A stretch of 64,000 bases of DNA from Anaerovorax sp. IOR16 (lineage in GTDB: Bacteria; Bacillota; Clostridia; Peptostreptococcales; Anaerovoracaceae). Every line of letters starts with the position of its first letter. The first letter of the stretch is position 1. The notes under the pieces were generated by a model, which was not told the DNA's origin, ran no database searches, and worked only from the letters and a program-made list of their open reading frames with translations. A program made the translations under genes and the position numbers. The stretch is taken from contig NZ_JADQTL010000009.1 of the NCBI RefSeq assembly GCF_017168145.1, positions 868,001-932,000 on the forward strand, read 5' to 3'. Below, piece after piece: positions 26,687 to 36,250 of this stretch.

Positions 26687-28069
26687 ATGTGTATACAACA
26701 GAAAATTAAGAAAAGTATTTTATGGGCACTGTGTGTCTGTCTTTTAACTTTATGCCTTCCTGTTTCTGTTTATGGAAGTGATCAGAACGAGAGGCTGAAT
26801 AGTAAATTTAGATCCGGAGCATATTTTCACTATTCTTATAAAACGAATTTGGATGACATTCGTTTTGATAAGTTAGATTATATCATTTATGCTTTTGTTG
26901 AACCTTATGCGGATGGAAACTTTCGGCCTTTGGAGAAACCGGAACAGGTAAAAGAGTTGATTCAAAGAGCACATGCACATGATGTAAAGGTTTTTATGGG
27001 AATTGGTGGGGGTTCCACGGCAATGGATTTTGATATTCTAGCCTCGGACAAAGATTCCGTCATTCGTTTCATCAAATCAACCATGGGTCTTTTTGAAGAA
27101 TATGATTTAGATGGAATTGATATCGATTGGGAAAGCCCGTTGGTCGGTCAATCCGCTAAAAATTGTGAAGCTTTAATGCAACAGTTAAGTAAGGAATTAA
27201 AGGCAAAGGGTAAGTATTTTACATGTGCGGTTTCCGGAACATACAAACCGGATAAAGGCATCGACAGCACCAATGGATTTACAGATGCTTGCCTTGATAC
27301 CTTCGATTGGATTCATGTCATGACCTATAGCTTACAAAGAACAAACAGTCCTTTATGGTTTCCGGATGTTTCTCTTCAATATTGGCACAATGTAAGAGGA
27401 ATCAGTACAGATCGATTGGTAATCGGTGTTCCGTTTTATGCATTACCAAGCTGGAAAACATACCGTGATTTGATTGCAGAAAACCCAGAAGCTGCCTACA
27501 TTGATCAGGTATTGGGAGCCGATGAAACACAGGAATCGAATTACAATGGCATTAATACCATTCGTGAGAAAACAAAGCTTAGCTTACAAAATGGAGGCGG
27601 CATGTTCAGTTGGGTTGTTAATGTCGATGCACCCGGAGAACAAAGTCTAACGGCATTGATTTATGATACGATAAAAGAAGCAGAAGCAATGGGTGTATCA
27701 AATTTTGTAAATAAACCAACGGTTATATATAAAAATCGTGAAATCAAATTTGATGCATCTTCCGGTTATCCTTTTATTGATGTTGCAAATCGTACGATGG
27801 TACCGTTTCGAAAAAGTGCGGAAACGGTTGGAATGACGGTAAGCTATGATGCTGTCAACCAAATAGCTACTGCAACAGGAAACGGAAAAACCATACAAAT
27901 TCCAATTGGTCAGCCCAATATTATAGTTGACGGTACAACCATCGCTTTGGATACACAGGCCGTGATCTATAATAATAGAACGTATATTCCTATGCGTGCA
28001 TTTTTTGAGAATGCCGGATGCCGCATCAAAGAGTGGCATAACAATACAAGAACGGCTTATGTTGAATAA
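26687..28069 (+). CDS. Secreted GH18 glycosidase with copper-amine-oxidase-type stalk domain
   Basis: Predicted extracellular chitinase-like or cell-wall/spore-cortex hydrolase, 460 residues. It has a signal peptide (about 1-30, ending VSVYG), a GH18 barrel from about 40 to 340 with the DxxDxDxE catalytic motif in DLDGIDIDWE, and a C-terminal copper amine oxidase N-terminal-like (stalk) domain repeated twice (TVIYKNREIKF; RTYIPMRAFFENAGCRIKEW). Such stalk domains are common on clostridial surface proteins; a two-repeat stalk protein also lies at 42.3 kb. It is transcribed just ahead of the thiamine operon but separated by that operon's own promoter. Confidence 0.87.
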   Translation: MCIQQKIKKSILWALCVCLLTLCLPVSVYGSDQNERLNSKFRSGAYFHYSYKTNLDDIRFDKLDYIIYAFVEPYADGNFRPLEKPEQVKELIQRAHAHDVKVFMGIGGGSTAMDFDILASDKDSVIRFIKSTMGLFEEYDLDGIDIDWESPLVGQSAKNCEALMQQLSKELKAKGKYFTCAVSGTYKPDKGIDSTNGFTDACLDTFDWIHVMTYSLQRTNSPLWFPDVSLQYWHNVRGISTDRLVIGVPFYALPSWKTYRDLIAENPEAAYIDQVLGADETQESNYNGINTIREKTKLSLQNGGGMFSWVVNVDAPGEQSLTALIYDTIKEAEAMGVSNFVNKPTVIYKNREIKFDASSGYPFIDVANRTMVPFRKSAETVGMTVSYDAVNQIATATGNGKTIQIPIGQPNIIVDGTTIALDTQAVIYNNRTYIPMRAFFENAGCRIKEWHNNTRTAYVE

Positions 28070-28083
28070 AACTTGTTTGCCGT

Positions 28084-28112
28084 TTGACAAATAAAACATT
28101 CTATGATACATT
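28084..28112 (+). promoter_or_regulatory. Promoter of the thiamine operon
   Basis: TTGACA at 28084-28089, 17 bp, then TACATT at 28107-28112. The predicted start falls just before the riboswitch aptamer. Confidence 0.65.
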
Positions 28113-28118
28113 GAAAAA

Positions 28119-28210
28119 AAACAGGGAGCTTGTAAGCAGGCTGAGAGGAAGTAATCGAACTTCGACCTATATTACCTGATTTGGATAATGCCAACGTAGG
28201 GAACATAAGC
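28119..28210 (+). ncRNA. TPP riboswitch (THI element)
   Basis: It contains the two conserved TPP-binding segments CTGAGAGG (28141-28148) and ACCTGATTTGGATAATGCC with AACGTAGGGAA downstream, folded by a closing stem. When TPP is bound, the terminator at 28232 should form and stop transcription of thiM-thiE-HAD-thiD-thiC. Confidence 0.96.
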
Positions 28211-28231
28211 ACAAAAGTAAATTTTATTTTT

Positions 28232-28267
28232 GAGTTCATATTTCTACGGATATGAACTCTTTTTTTG
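28232..28267 (+). terminator. Expression-platform terminator of the TPP riboswitch
   Basis: GAGTTCATA (28232-28240) pairs with TATGAACTC (28251-28259), followed by eight T. It sits about 20 bases after the aptamer and 45 bases before thiM, consistent with transcriptional attenuation. Confidence 0.9.
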
Positions 28268-28313
28268 TTTTAGTAGGTGGTGAATCCACTTTTTTGTAAG
28301 GAGGTTTTATAAA

Positions 28314-29138
28314 ATGCATCAAAAAATAATTGAAACAGTTCGAACCAATAAACCATTGATTCATTGCATTACAAATTATGTAACGGTATTGGATGTCGCG
28401 AATATGCTTTTGGCAAGTGGGGGTGCTCCCATTATGGCAGATGACATAAATGAAGTGGAAGAAATCACAAGTATTTGCGGTGGATTAAACATTAATATTG
28501 GGACATTAAATGAAAGAACTATAAAATCAATGATTTTAGCCGGAAAAAAAGCAAATGATTTGAAGCATTTTACAATCCTTGATCCAGTTGGTGCCGGTGC
28601 GTCTGCATTACGAACGAAGACAACATTTCAGCTTTTGGATGAGGTGAAATTTTCTGTGATTCGTGGTAATATCTCAGAAATTAAAACAGTCGCAAATGGC
28701 AGTGGAACGACACAAGGCGTAGATGCCGATATAAAAGATGCAATTACCGAAGAAAATCTTTCGGAAGCCGTTGCTTTTGCAAAAAGTTTAAGTAAAAAAA
28801 CAGGTGCAGTTATTGCAATCACCGGAGCAATTGATCTTGTTTCAGATGAGAAAACGACGTATGTGATTCGAAACGGACATCCAATTATGTCTCAGATTAC
28901 CGGAACCGGCTGTATGCTGACCGCTGTCATTGCCGCTTATGGAGTAGCAAATCCAGATCGAATTTTAGAAGCTACGGCAGCAGCAGTATGTGCCATTGGG
29001 CTTTCCGGTGAAATTGCCCGGGAAAAAGTGGAGGAAATAAAAGGTGGAAATGGCAGTTTTAAAATCTTCTTTATGGATGCTATGAGTCAAATGGATGATG
29101 AACAATTGAGGGAAGGTGCAAAATTTGAAATTCGATAA
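28314..29138 (+). CDS. thiM: Hydroxyethylthiazole kinase
   Basis: Salvages the thiazole half of thiamine by phosphorylating hydroxyethylthiazole. It has 274 residues and a ribokinase-like fold. The family signatures are PLIHCITNYVTVLDVANMLL, ILDPVGAGASALR, VIRGNISEIK and the catalytic region ITGTGCMLTAVIAA. An AAGGAGG site precedes the start. It is the first gene behind the TPP riboswitch. No thiazole-synthesis genes (thiG, thiS, thiH) are in the operon, suggesting dependence on salvage or on genes elsewhere. Confidence 0.95.
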   Translation: MHQKIIETVRTNKPLIHCITNYVTVLDVANMLLASGGAPIMADDINEVEEITSICGGLNINIGTLNERTIKSMILAGKKANDLKHFTILDPVGAGASALRTKTTFQLLDEVKFSVIRGNISEIKTVANGSGTTQGVDADIKDAITEENLSEAVAFAKSLSKKTGAVIAITGAIDLVSDEKTTYVIRNGHPIMSQITGTGCMLTAVIAAYGVANPDRILEATAAAVCAIGLSGEIAREKVEEIKGGNGSFKIFFMDAMSQMDDEQLREGAKFEIR

Positions 29139-29760
29139 AAAATCATTGCTCCTATATGCGGTTACGGATCGTTCTTGGGTTGGCAGACAAACCTTTTTAG
29201 AGCAAGTGGAAGAAGCGTTGGCTGCTGGGGTTACTTTTTTACAATTGCGAGAAAAAGAAATGAGTGATGAACGATTCTTATCAGAGGCAAGTGAAATAAA
29301 GAAATTAGCAAAAAAATATAATGTACCATTTGTTATAAATGATAATGTACAAGTAGCCCTTCAAAGTGATGCAGACGGCGTACATGTGGGTCAAAGTGAT
29401 ATGGAAGCTGACAATGTGAGAAAACTCTTGGGAAATGAAAAAATTTTAGGAGTTTCAGTACAAACGGTTGAACAGGCAAAGGTTGCAGAACAAAGGGGTG
29501 CGGACTATCTTGGTGTTGGAGCCGTGTTTAACACATCTACCAAAACCGATGCGGCTGACGTTTCATATATGACTTTGAAAGAAATATGTAAAGCTGTTTC
29601 GATTCCGGTGGTTGCAATTGGCGGCATCGATTCGAATAATGTAGGCCAGCTTGCAGGGTCTGGCATTGAAGGAATTGCGGTCATTTCCGCACTCTTTTCC
29701 AATGAAAGCATTCGTGAAGCTGCAAAATGTTTAAAGAAAGAAATTGAGGCGATTGTTTGA
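29116..29760 (+). CDS. thiE: Thiamine-phosphate synthase
   Basis: Joins HMP pyrophosphate and thiazole phosphate to thiamine phosphate. A TIM-barrel of about 211-214 residues with LYAVTDRSW, TFLQLREKEM, VPFVINDNVQVAL, GVHVGQSDM, YLGVGAVFNTSTK and PVVAIGGI. It overlaps the end of thiM. The start is either GTG 29116 or, with better spacing from GAGGGAAGG, TTG 29125. The next gene starts 1 base after its stop. Confidence 0.95.
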   Translation: MQNLKFDKKSLLLYAVTDRSWVGRQTFLEQVEEALAAGVTFLQLREKEMSDERFLSEASEIKKLAKKYNVPFVINDNVQVALQSDADGVHVGQSDMEADNVRKLLGNEKILGVSVQTVEQAKVAEQRGADYLGVGAVFNTSTKTDAADVSYMTLKEICKAVSIPVVAIGGIDSNNVGQLAGSGIEGIAVISALFSNESIREAAKCLKKEIEAIV

Positions 29761-29761
29761 A

Positions 29762-30412
29762 ATGAATAAACCAATGAACATGAACGGTGTTATTTTTGAT
29801 ATGGATGGGACACTTTTGGATTCTATGCCGATATGGAACAATGTAGCATCTTCCTATTTAAGAAAAAAAGGTTACGAACCTGAGCCAAATCTTTGGGAAG
29901 CATTGAAATTTTTAAGTCTTTCACAAGGCGTTGCTTATATAAAAGAGAAGTATCTTTTACCGGAAACGAACGAAGAAATTGAAACAGGAATTAATCAGAC
30001 GATTGAATATAGTTATTTTAATAAAATCCCATTAAAAGCAGGAGTAGAGCCATATTTGCAAATGCTTCATAAGTATCGCATTCCAATGTGCGTTGCAACC
30101 GCCACAGATAAATATTTGGCAGAAGCTTCTTTGAAACGATTGGATATTTTGCAGTACTTTAAAGGTATTCTTACCTGTCAGGAGATTGGCTGCGGCAAGG
30201 ATGACCCAACCATATTTGAATCTGCTAGAGAGCTGCTTCAGACAGATAAAAAAAGAACGTATGTTTTCGAGGATGCACTGCATGCAGGTATTACAGCAAA
30301 AAATGCAGGCTTTAAGGTAATTGGTGTTTATGAAGAAAGTGCGAAGGATGATTGGGAAGAACTAAAAAAAATTGCGGATCAAAGTATTCTTTCTATGGAG
30401 GAATTGGTATGA
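29762..30412 (+). CDS. HAD-family phosphatase in the thiamine operon
   Basis: Haloacid-dehalogenase hydrolase of the phosphoglucomutase-like class, 216 residues from ATG 29762. Motif I is IFDMDGTLLDS (two catalytic Asp), motif II is in VATATDKYLAE, and motif IV is YVFEDALHAGITAKNAG. Its place between thiE and thiD, behind the TPP riboswitch and with an ATGA overlap into thiD, suggests it dephosphorylates a thiamine intermediate, for instance thiamine phosphate. This is inference from context. General housecleaning phosphatase activity remains possible. Confidence 0.85.
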   Translation: MNKPMNMNGVIFDMDGTLLDSMPIWNNVASSYLRKKGYEPEPNLWEALKFLSLSQGVAYIKEKYLLPETNEEIETGINQTIEYSYFNKIPLKAGVEPYLQMLHKYRIPMCVATATDKYLAEASLKRLDILQYFKGILTCQEIGCGKDDPTIFESARELLQTDKKRTYVFEDALHAGITAKNAGFKVIGVYEESAKDDWEELKKIADQSILSMEELV

Positions 30413-31194
30413 ATACAGCATTGACCATTGCCGGGTCTGATTGCAGTGGTGGAGCCGGTATTCAAGCAGATATAAAAACCATGACTGCACATGGGGTTTA
30501 TGCAATGAGTGCAATCACCGCATTAACTGCACAAAACACGACCGGAGTGCAAGGTATTTTTGAATGTACCCCTTCTTTTTTGGAACAACAGCTGGATTGT
30601 ATTTTTACTGATATTTTTCCCGATGCCGTAAAAATAGGCATGGTCAGCAGTATAGCTTTAATTTCTGTAATTGCAAATAAATTAAGTCAGTATCACGCAA
30701 AGAATATCGTTCTAGATCCAGTAATGGTCTCTACGAGTGGAAGTAAGTTGTTATCCGATGGTGCTATGGATTCAATGATAAATTTGCTTGCGCCGTTAGC
30801 AACCGTTCTTACTCCCAATATCAGTGAAGCAGAAGTATTAAGTGGAATTGCCATTGAATCCCCATTCTTAATGGAAAAAGCAGCTCAAATCATTTCAAAA
30901 AAATGTGATGCAGCTGTTTTAGTAAAAGGTGGACATAGTGATAACAATGCAGATGATTTATTGTATTTTAATGGACAAATGGAATGGTTTAAAGGAGAAA
31001 AATTAAAAAACAGCAATACACATGGGACCGGCTGTACTCTTAGCTCTGCCATTGCCTGTGGTCTTGCTAAAGGACTTTCTTTAGAGGAAAGTGTGAAAAA
31101 GGCAAAGGAATACATATCGGAAGCAATAAAAGCAAATTTAAATTTAGGAAAGGGAAATGGTCCTTTAAACCATTGTTATAAGATAGGAGAATAA
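30409..31194 (+). CDS. thiD: Hydroxymethylpyrimidine (phosphate) kinase
   Basis: Phosphorylates HMP twice to HMP pyrophosphate, the other substrate of ThiE. From ATG 30409, behind TGGAGGAATT, it has 261 residues: [59 protein letters not shown], and the anion-hole region [13 protein letters not shown]. Its start overlaps the upstream stop (ATGA), and thiC begins 1 base after its stop. Confidence 0.95.
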   Translation: MNTALTIAGSDCSGGAGIQADIKTMTAHGVYAMSAITALTAQNTTGVQGIFECTPSFLEQQLDCIFTDIFPDAVKIGMVSSIALISVIANKLSQYHAKNIVLDPVMVSTSGSKLLSDGAMDSMINLLAPLATVLTPNISEAEVLSGIAIESPFLMEKAAQIISKKCDAAVLVKGGHSDNNADDLLYFNGQMEWFKGEKLKNSNTHGTGCTLSSAIACGLAKGLSLEESVKKAKEYISEAIKANLNLGKGNGPLNHCYKIGE

Positions 31195-31195
31195 A

Positions 31196-32500
31196 ATGAG
31201 AAACTATGCAACACAAATGGAGGCTGCTCGAAAAGGCATCATTACGGAACAATTAAAAAAAGTAGCTGAAAAAGAACGTATGACTGTAGAAGAACTATTA
31301 CCCCTTGTCGCATCGGGTAAGGTTGTAATCTGTGCAAATAAAAATCATAAATGTCTTGATCCGGAAGGAATCGGATCCATGCTTCGTACGAAAATTAATG
31401 TAAATCTTGGAGTATCGCGTGATTGCAAAGATTACGAGATTGAAATGGAAAAGGTGATGGAATCGATAAGACTTGGTGCTCATGCGATTATGGATCTATC
31501 TTCTCACGGCGATACCATTCCATTTCGAAGAAAGCTGACGTCGGAATGTCCGGCTATGATTGGAACTGTTCCGATTTATGATTCTGTCATCCATTATCAA
31601 AGAGATTTGGCAACGTTAACAGCAAAGGACTTTATCGATGTCATCCGACTTCATGCAGAGGATGGCGTAGATTTTGTAACATTACATTGTGGGATAACTC
31701 GAAAAACAATTGATCAAATCCGAAAGCATAAAAGAAAGATGAACATTGTATCTCGTGGGGGTTCTTTGGTTTTTGCATGGATGTGTATGACCGGAAACGA
31801 AAATCCATTTTATGAGTATTATGATGAAATTTTGAAGATTTGCAGAGAATATGATGTGACCATTTCTTTAGGAGATGCTTGCCGCCCAGGCTGTCTGGCT
31901 GATGGTTCAGATGTTTGCCAAATTGAGGAATTGGTTCGGCTTGGCGAATTAACAAAGCGAGCATGGGAGCAGGATGTCCAAGTAATGGTAGAGGGTCCCG
32001 GACATCTGCCGATGGATCAGATCGAAGCAAATATGAAAATTCAGCAAACCCTCTGCATGGGTGCCCCTTTTTATGTACTTGGTCCAATCGTAACGGATAT
32101 TGCACCGGGTTACGACCATATTACCGCAGCAATTGGTGGTGCCATTGCCGCAGCTTCCGGAGCGGCTTTCTTATGTTATGTAACACCTGCGGAGCATCTT
32201 GCTTTACCGAATGTAGAGGATGTAAAGCAAGGTATTATCGCATCAAAAATAGCGGCGCATGCAGCAGACATTGCAAAAGGCGTTCGTGGTGCAAGAGAAC
32301 TGGATGATAAAATGGCAGATGCCAGACGTGCTTTGGATTGGGAAGCGCAATGGGAGTGTGCAATCGATCCTGAGATAGCAAAAAGCATTCGTGAGGAAAG
32401 AAAACCGGAACACGATGATACTTGCTCTATGTGTGGAAAGTTCTGCGCGGTAAGAAGTATGAATAAAGCACTTTCCGGAGAATACATTGACATTTTGTAA
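31196..32500 (+). CDS. thiC: Phosphomethylpyrimidine synthase ThiC
   Basis: Radical-SAM enzyme that rearranges aminoimidazole ribotide to HMP phosphate. It has 434 residues, the shorter form lacking the extended N-terminal domain of the E. coli type. Conserved blocks are [49 protein letters not shown] and [13 protein letters not shown]. The cluster-binding cysteines are at the C-terminus, C410/C413/C417 (CSMCGKFC). With ThiD, ThiM and ThiE the operon makes thiamine phosphate given a thiazole source. Confidence 0.96.
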   Translation: MRNYATQMEAARKGIITEQLKKVAEKERMTVEELLPLVASGKVVICANKNHKCLDPEGIGSMLRTKINVNLGVSRDCKDYEIEMEKVMESIRLGAHAIMDLSSHGDTIPFRRKLTSECPAMIGTVPIYDSVIHYQRDLATLTAKDFIDVIRLHAEDGVDFVTLHCGITRKTIDQIRKHKRKMNIVSRGGSLVFAWMCMTGNENPFYEYYDEILKICREYDVTISLGDACRPGCLADGSDVCQIEELVRLGELTKRAWEQDVQVMVEGPGHLPMDQIEANMKIQQTLCMGAPFYVLGPIVTDIAPGYDHITAAIGGAIAAASGAAFLCYVTPAEHLALPNVEDVKQGIIASKIAAHAADIAKGVRGARELDDKMADARRALDWEAQWECAIDPEIAKSIREERKPEHDDTCSMCGKFCAVRSMNKALSGEYIDIL

Positions 32501-32537
32501 ATAAAAAAGATTTGTAAAGAATAAAAGATCAGACTAA

Positions 32538-32600
32538 AAAGCTCCATTCAATCGTTTCGACATCAACCTTATCGTTGCTGTGTTTGATAAATGGAGCTTT
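32538..32600 (-). terminator. Terminator shared by thiC and the convergent propeller gene
   Basis: AAAGCTCCAT (32538-32547) pairs with ATGGAGCTTT (32591-32600); the long loop can form further pairs. The T run is on the minus-strand side, so it acts best for the minus-strand gene. Confidence 0.7.
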
Positions 32601-32617
32601 AACAATTTGTTTTACGA

Positions 32618-34144
32618 CTAGTTTTTCGTGAATAAATCTATATGCTTAGAAATTATTGGAATCGATTCAGATAAAAGGTCCCAATGTTCTGCAATTCTTT
32701 CTTCGATATCCACCAAATAATCATAGTGTAGCTTTTCAATTGGACAGCCTTCAAAGCAAGAGCATGCGTCTGCTTTAAACACCTCACAGCCTTGGAATGG
32801 ATTTGCCGTTCCAAGATAAAGATCATTATACGAATCCACATAAAGCATTCGTCCGCCATAATTATTTGGATTACATAAGCCTCTTAAAGTGATCCATTCG
32901 AAATTGATGCCATCGTTTGATGCATAAACATCAAATCCGATTGGGTATTTAAAGTGATGCAGTATCCATACAATACTTTCATAGATTGAAATAAGAATCT
33001 TTGTTTTTTGTGTTCCAATTAAATTTTCTATTTCGGTTTTGTTTGCTAAAATTACGGAGAGGATCACTTCCATATTACTGGAATCATCAAACGTACTGAT
33101 GAGCAATTGATGATTAAATTCTTGTATCTGCCATGCATATACATTGAATGGATTATTAAATCCCGAACCGAGTCCTGACAAGCTTTTTTTTCTTTCGCCT
33201 TTTGATGGGGTAGAAGGAGAAAGCGGCATTCCGCCAACAACCAATTCCCAATTGTCATCTTTGTCAATTCGTATTAGATCGCAGCCCAGTGGAATGAGCC
33301 ATGCAAATGGTAATTCTTTGGTTGCACTTACATAAAGATAATTGCTGAATTGACCAATACTTAAGGTATATTTGTTTAACGAATCCCCAAATCCTTTATC
33401 AACGATTAATGTCCAATCATTTATTTGAGGTTCATGGCCATTTGTTCTCCAAATTTGAACACCATCACTGTTTGCGGTTGCAACGTATATTTTATGATGG
33501 AATACTGCCATATTTGTTATCTGTGAATGTGGATTGTATTGAGGATCAAAGCCTGTGGCTGATGGATCAATTACGACTTCCCAATCAAAAAATTCTGGGT
33601 CATGACTGCGGTAAAGTAGTGGAAAAACACTTGAACTGAACTCATTGATTGGTGCAACGTATACATGATTATGATGCGTAATCGTAGCTCTTGTTGAAGT
33701 TCCTGGAAGTTGGTACATCTGAACAAAGAACCAGTTTACACCATTCGTAGATTTCAATATTTGCATCGAAACACCTGAGCCAACAGCTGCCGCATAAATA
33801 CAAGGAGCGCCATTAAGTGGGTTATCTTGTATCATAAAACGAAACCCTGAGAGTTTAGATCCGGTTTCTGCCCGAAATACTCTTTCCCATTTTTGGGTTC
33901 CATCTTTTTTATATCTCCATATTTCTGCTAAATCATCTACTGGATTGTTTGGTTTAATGAGATGCGGTATTTGTGCAGATGGTTCAAAGCTTTTAATTAT
34001 CGAATAAGGAATATTTCTTCCGGTACCGATATAGATATAATCGTCTAATTCACACATAGACCAAGCATAATTGTTTTGTCTTGCGTTGTTTAAATCATTA
34101 TAATCAAACCCGTTTAATGGGGTTATTTTTTTAAATTCATACAC
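32618..34144 (-). CDS. Orphan cytosolic beta-propeller-like protein
   Basis: No named family recognised. It has 508 residues, no signal peptide and no membrane segment. Repeated strand patterns of about 55-70 residues (DDYIYIGTGRN; PCIYAAAVGSG; HHKIYVATANSDGVQIWRTNG; SNYLYVSATKE; YNDLYLGTANPFQGCEVFK) suggest a multi-bladed propeller like those of sialidase or WD/Kelch proteins. No catalytic signature is visible. A Cys-rich patch (ADACSCFEGCP) is near residues 455-470. It is the only long minus-strand gene between 9.6 and 62 kb, and everything around it is on the other strand, which suggests separate acquisition. Confidence 0.75.
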   Translation of the reverse strand: MYEFKKITPLNGFDYNDLNNARQNNYAWSMCELDDYIYIGTGRNIPYSIIKSFEPSAQIPHLIKPNNPVDDLAEIWRYKKDGTQKWERVFRAETGSKLSGFRFMIQDNPLNGAPCIYAAAVGSGVSMQILKSTNGVNWFFVQMYQLPGTSTRATITHHNHVYVAPINEFSSSVFPLLYRSHDPEFFDWEVVIDPSATGFDPQYNPHSQITNMAVFHHKIYVATANSDGVQIWRTNGHEPQINDWTLIVDKGFGDSLNKYTLSIGQFSNYLYVSATKELPFAWLIPLGCDLIRIDKDDNWELVVGGMPLSPSTPSKGERKKSLSGLGSGFNNPFNVYAWQIQEFNHQLLISTFDDSSNMEVILSVILANKTEIENLIGTQKTKILISIYESIVWILHHFKYPIGFDVYASNDGINFEWITLRGLCNPNNYGGRMLYVDSYNDLYLGTANPFQGCEVFKADACSCFEGCPIEKLHYDYLVDIEERIAEHWDLLSESIPIISKHIDLFTKN

Positions 34145-34288
34145 GATGTGATTCCCCTTTCAAGGTACTAATAATGTATGCAAATATTGATAAACTAGAC
34201 ACTGTTGGAAAAAATTATGATATAGTTACAGTATAGAGAGATTAAAATATTTAAAGAAAGTAATTTGGATTTGATTAAAAGTATTAAT

Positions 34289-34579
34289 ATGAAGCAATTG
34301 TTTATTATCATCCTATAATCTAAGAAAATTTGAAAGAAGAATGATGGAGATAATTATTTCTTTAGGGGTGAGAGTGAAAATTGGGTTGGAGAATATTGGG
34401 TAAAAGGTTGTATTACTTTTATTGATAAAGGAAAGAATATGGAATGTAAAACCTATAGTATGCGTTCCGGAGGTTCCGGATCTATAGTTAGTTCGGATGA
34501 AATAATACCTGTAAAGATAAAATTGGATGATCATTTTGAAGAATTTGAGTTAGAACCGGGTATATTTAATAAGATGTGA
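34289..34579 (+). pseudogene. Remnant of a secreted or lipoprotein gene
   Basis: ATG 34289 starts a signal-peptide-like MKQLFIIIL and meets an in-frame TAA at 34316 and a TGA at 34331. The same frame is then open for 81 codons (from KKNDGDNYFFRGESENW through MECKTYSMRSGGSG to a TGA at 34577) with no start codon at its head. This is best read as an extracytoplasmic protein whose middle has been deleted. An ORF on the opposite strand here is a shadow. Confidence 0.6.
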
Positions 34580-34605
34580 TTTGTTAGCAATTAGGAGGAT
34601 ACAAG

Positions 34606-34957
34606 ATGGACATGCTGGAAATATTAGATCAAAAATCATTTGTTGTAGTCGGTGATACATTGAATGAGAAAAAATATGCCTATAAAATTAAAAGTAGTTT
34701 ATTAGAACGTGGTTATAAAGCTTTTGGTGTTGGAAAAAAAAAAGTCCATTAATGAGATTGCAGAGGAGATTGATATTATTGATCTTTGCATCAATCCCAT
34801 AGACGGATTAAAGATAATTAAAGAATGTGAAAAATCATTCAAATGCATTGTGATTCAACCTCATGCAGATAATGATGCACTTTTATCTTATTTGAATGAA
34901 CAAAATATCCCGTATATTCAGGGTTGCTTATTGGCTGCTTTAAAAATTTATCGATAG
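34606..34957 (+). pseudogene. CoA-binding protein (YccU-like) with frameshift at an A10 run
   Basis: ATG 34606, behind TTAGGAGGAT, opens a CoA-binding/Rossmann protein (LDQKSFVVVGDTLNEKKYAYKI, LLERGYKAFGVGK). After codon 43 the sequence runs through ten A (34734-34743) and hits a stop at once. Removing one A restores a continuous reading frame of about 116 residues (INEIAEEIDIIDLCINPIDG, CIVIQPHADNDALL, IPYIQGCLLAALK). An A10 tract is a good site for RNA polymerase slippage, so functional protein could still be made. A true mutation or a sequencing indel are the alternatives. Confidence 0.75.
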
Positions 34958-35060
34958 AGTCCGATTATATAACATTGATTTCCGCAAGTAAAATCAAGCA
35001 ATGCAATTTCCATTACACTATAATTGTTACAGGGTGATTGAAACGAGGTGAGTAGAACGA

Positions 35061-36029
35061 ATGTACGAGTGGCATAAGCAGATCCAAATAATCGTTGATG
35101 AAATTGACGAGTGTATCAGACATCATCACGATGAAGCATTAACGCTCCGGTTTCTTTCTCACAAGTTGGGTTATTCTGAATTTCATACTACCAGAAAATT
35201 TAAGGAGATATCTGGTATGAAGTTTAGGGATTATTTGCGGCTTAGAAAGTTAGCCTTTGCACTAAAAGAGATTCGGGATAGTCAAAAAAGTATTTTGGAC
35301 ATTGCTTTTGATTATGGTTTTTCATCACATGAAGCGTTTACCAGAGCTTTCAAGGGATCCTATGGTGTAACTCCAAGTGAATACCGAAAAAAGCCTAAGC
35401 CTGTCGTTCTTCGTACAAAAATAAACCCTTTCGATCGCTACTTTTTAGGATTTGGAGAGATAGGTATGATGAAATCTACAGATGATGTTAAAATTTATTT
35501 TGTAACCATTCCTGCACACAAATTTTTGCACATTAAAAACTATGAGAGTAATGGGTATTGGGATTTTTGGCAAAAGCAAAGTCTTATTCCGGAGCAGGAC
35601 TGCGAAACAATTTGCGGATTACTCGATAGTATCAAGGGCAAATTGGATGACGATGGTGGGAGCGAATCTAACAGCGGCAGTGGTCAGATTATGGCATACA
35701 TTAATGACCCGGACGGCAGACTCTGCGATTGGGGTATTCCACGTACAGAGTGTTATGGTGTACGTCTTCCTTTTGATTATAAAGGCGATGTACCACCACA
35801 AATGCTTATGATTGATGTTCCTGAAGCGGAGTATATTGTTTTTGAACATGGGCCATTCGATTATGAGCAGGAAAATCGTAGCGTGGAGGAAAAGATTGAA
35901 AAGGCAATGGCAACTTTTGATTTTGAAAGCACGGATTACTGCTTTGACACTTCCCCTGGTAGAATAATTTACTTTTATTTTAATCCTGAACGGCATTTTA
36001 AGTATATCAGACCAGTGCGAAATTCATAA
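35061..36029 (+). CDS. AraC-family regulator with GyrI-like effector domain
   Basis: Predicted transcription factor of 322 residues. The N-terminal AraC/XylS double helix-turn-helix covers about 10-110 (LRFLSHKLGYSEFHTTRKF, ILDIAFDYGFSSHEAFTRAFKG, YGVTPSEYRKKP). The rest is a GyrI/BmrR-type small-molecule-binding domain (VTIPAHKFLHIKNYES, FEHGPFDYEQENRSVEEKI). The layout is that of drug-sensing activators. No efflux pump is adjacent, so the target is unknown. An AACGAGGTGAG site precedes the start. Confidence 0.9.
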   Translation: MYEWHKQIQIIVDEIDECIRHHHDEALTLRFLSHKLGYSEFHTTRKFKEISGMKFRDYLRLRKLAFALKEIRDSQKSILDIAFDYGFSSHEAFTRAFKGSYGVTPSEYRKKPKPVVLRTKINPFDRYFLGFGEIGMMKSTDDVKIYFVTIPAHKFLHIKNYESNGYWDFWQKQSLIPEQDCETICGLLDSIKGKLDDDGGSESNSGSGQIMAYINDPDGRLCDWGIPRTECYGVRLPFDYKGDVPPQMLMIDVPEAEYIVFEHGPFDYEQENRSVEEKIEKAMATFDFESTDYCFDTSPGRIIYFYFNPERHFKYIRPVRNS

Positions 36030-36067
36030 TCGCTGGTTTGTTTTCACGACAGCAATCTTAATAATAG

Positions 36068-36105
36068 CGAAACAGGGCAACTCCGTTTGGGGTTGTCTTT
36101 CGTTT
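36068..36105 (+). terminator. Terminator after the AraC-family gene
   Basis: GGCAACTCC (36076-36084) pairs with GGGGTTGTC (36089-36097) with two wobbles. An outer CGAAA/TTTCG pair extends the stem and T residues follow. Confidence 0.65.
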
Positions 36106-36250
36106 ATTCGCAAAGTGTAAATTTTTCTCCCTAAGATAGATATATTGCTCCGAAAACTCTACGGTTCGTTGATTGATTCCGCTTTCCATTCATTGCTATA
36201 CTATTAAATGGACGTAAATGGTATTCGTTTTGAAAGAGAGGTATATTCTT

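Noticed and set aside
34313-34534. A 73-codon minus-strand frame
   Set aside because: It is the shadow of the decayed lipoprotein frame on the + strand, which has a plausible protein sequence.
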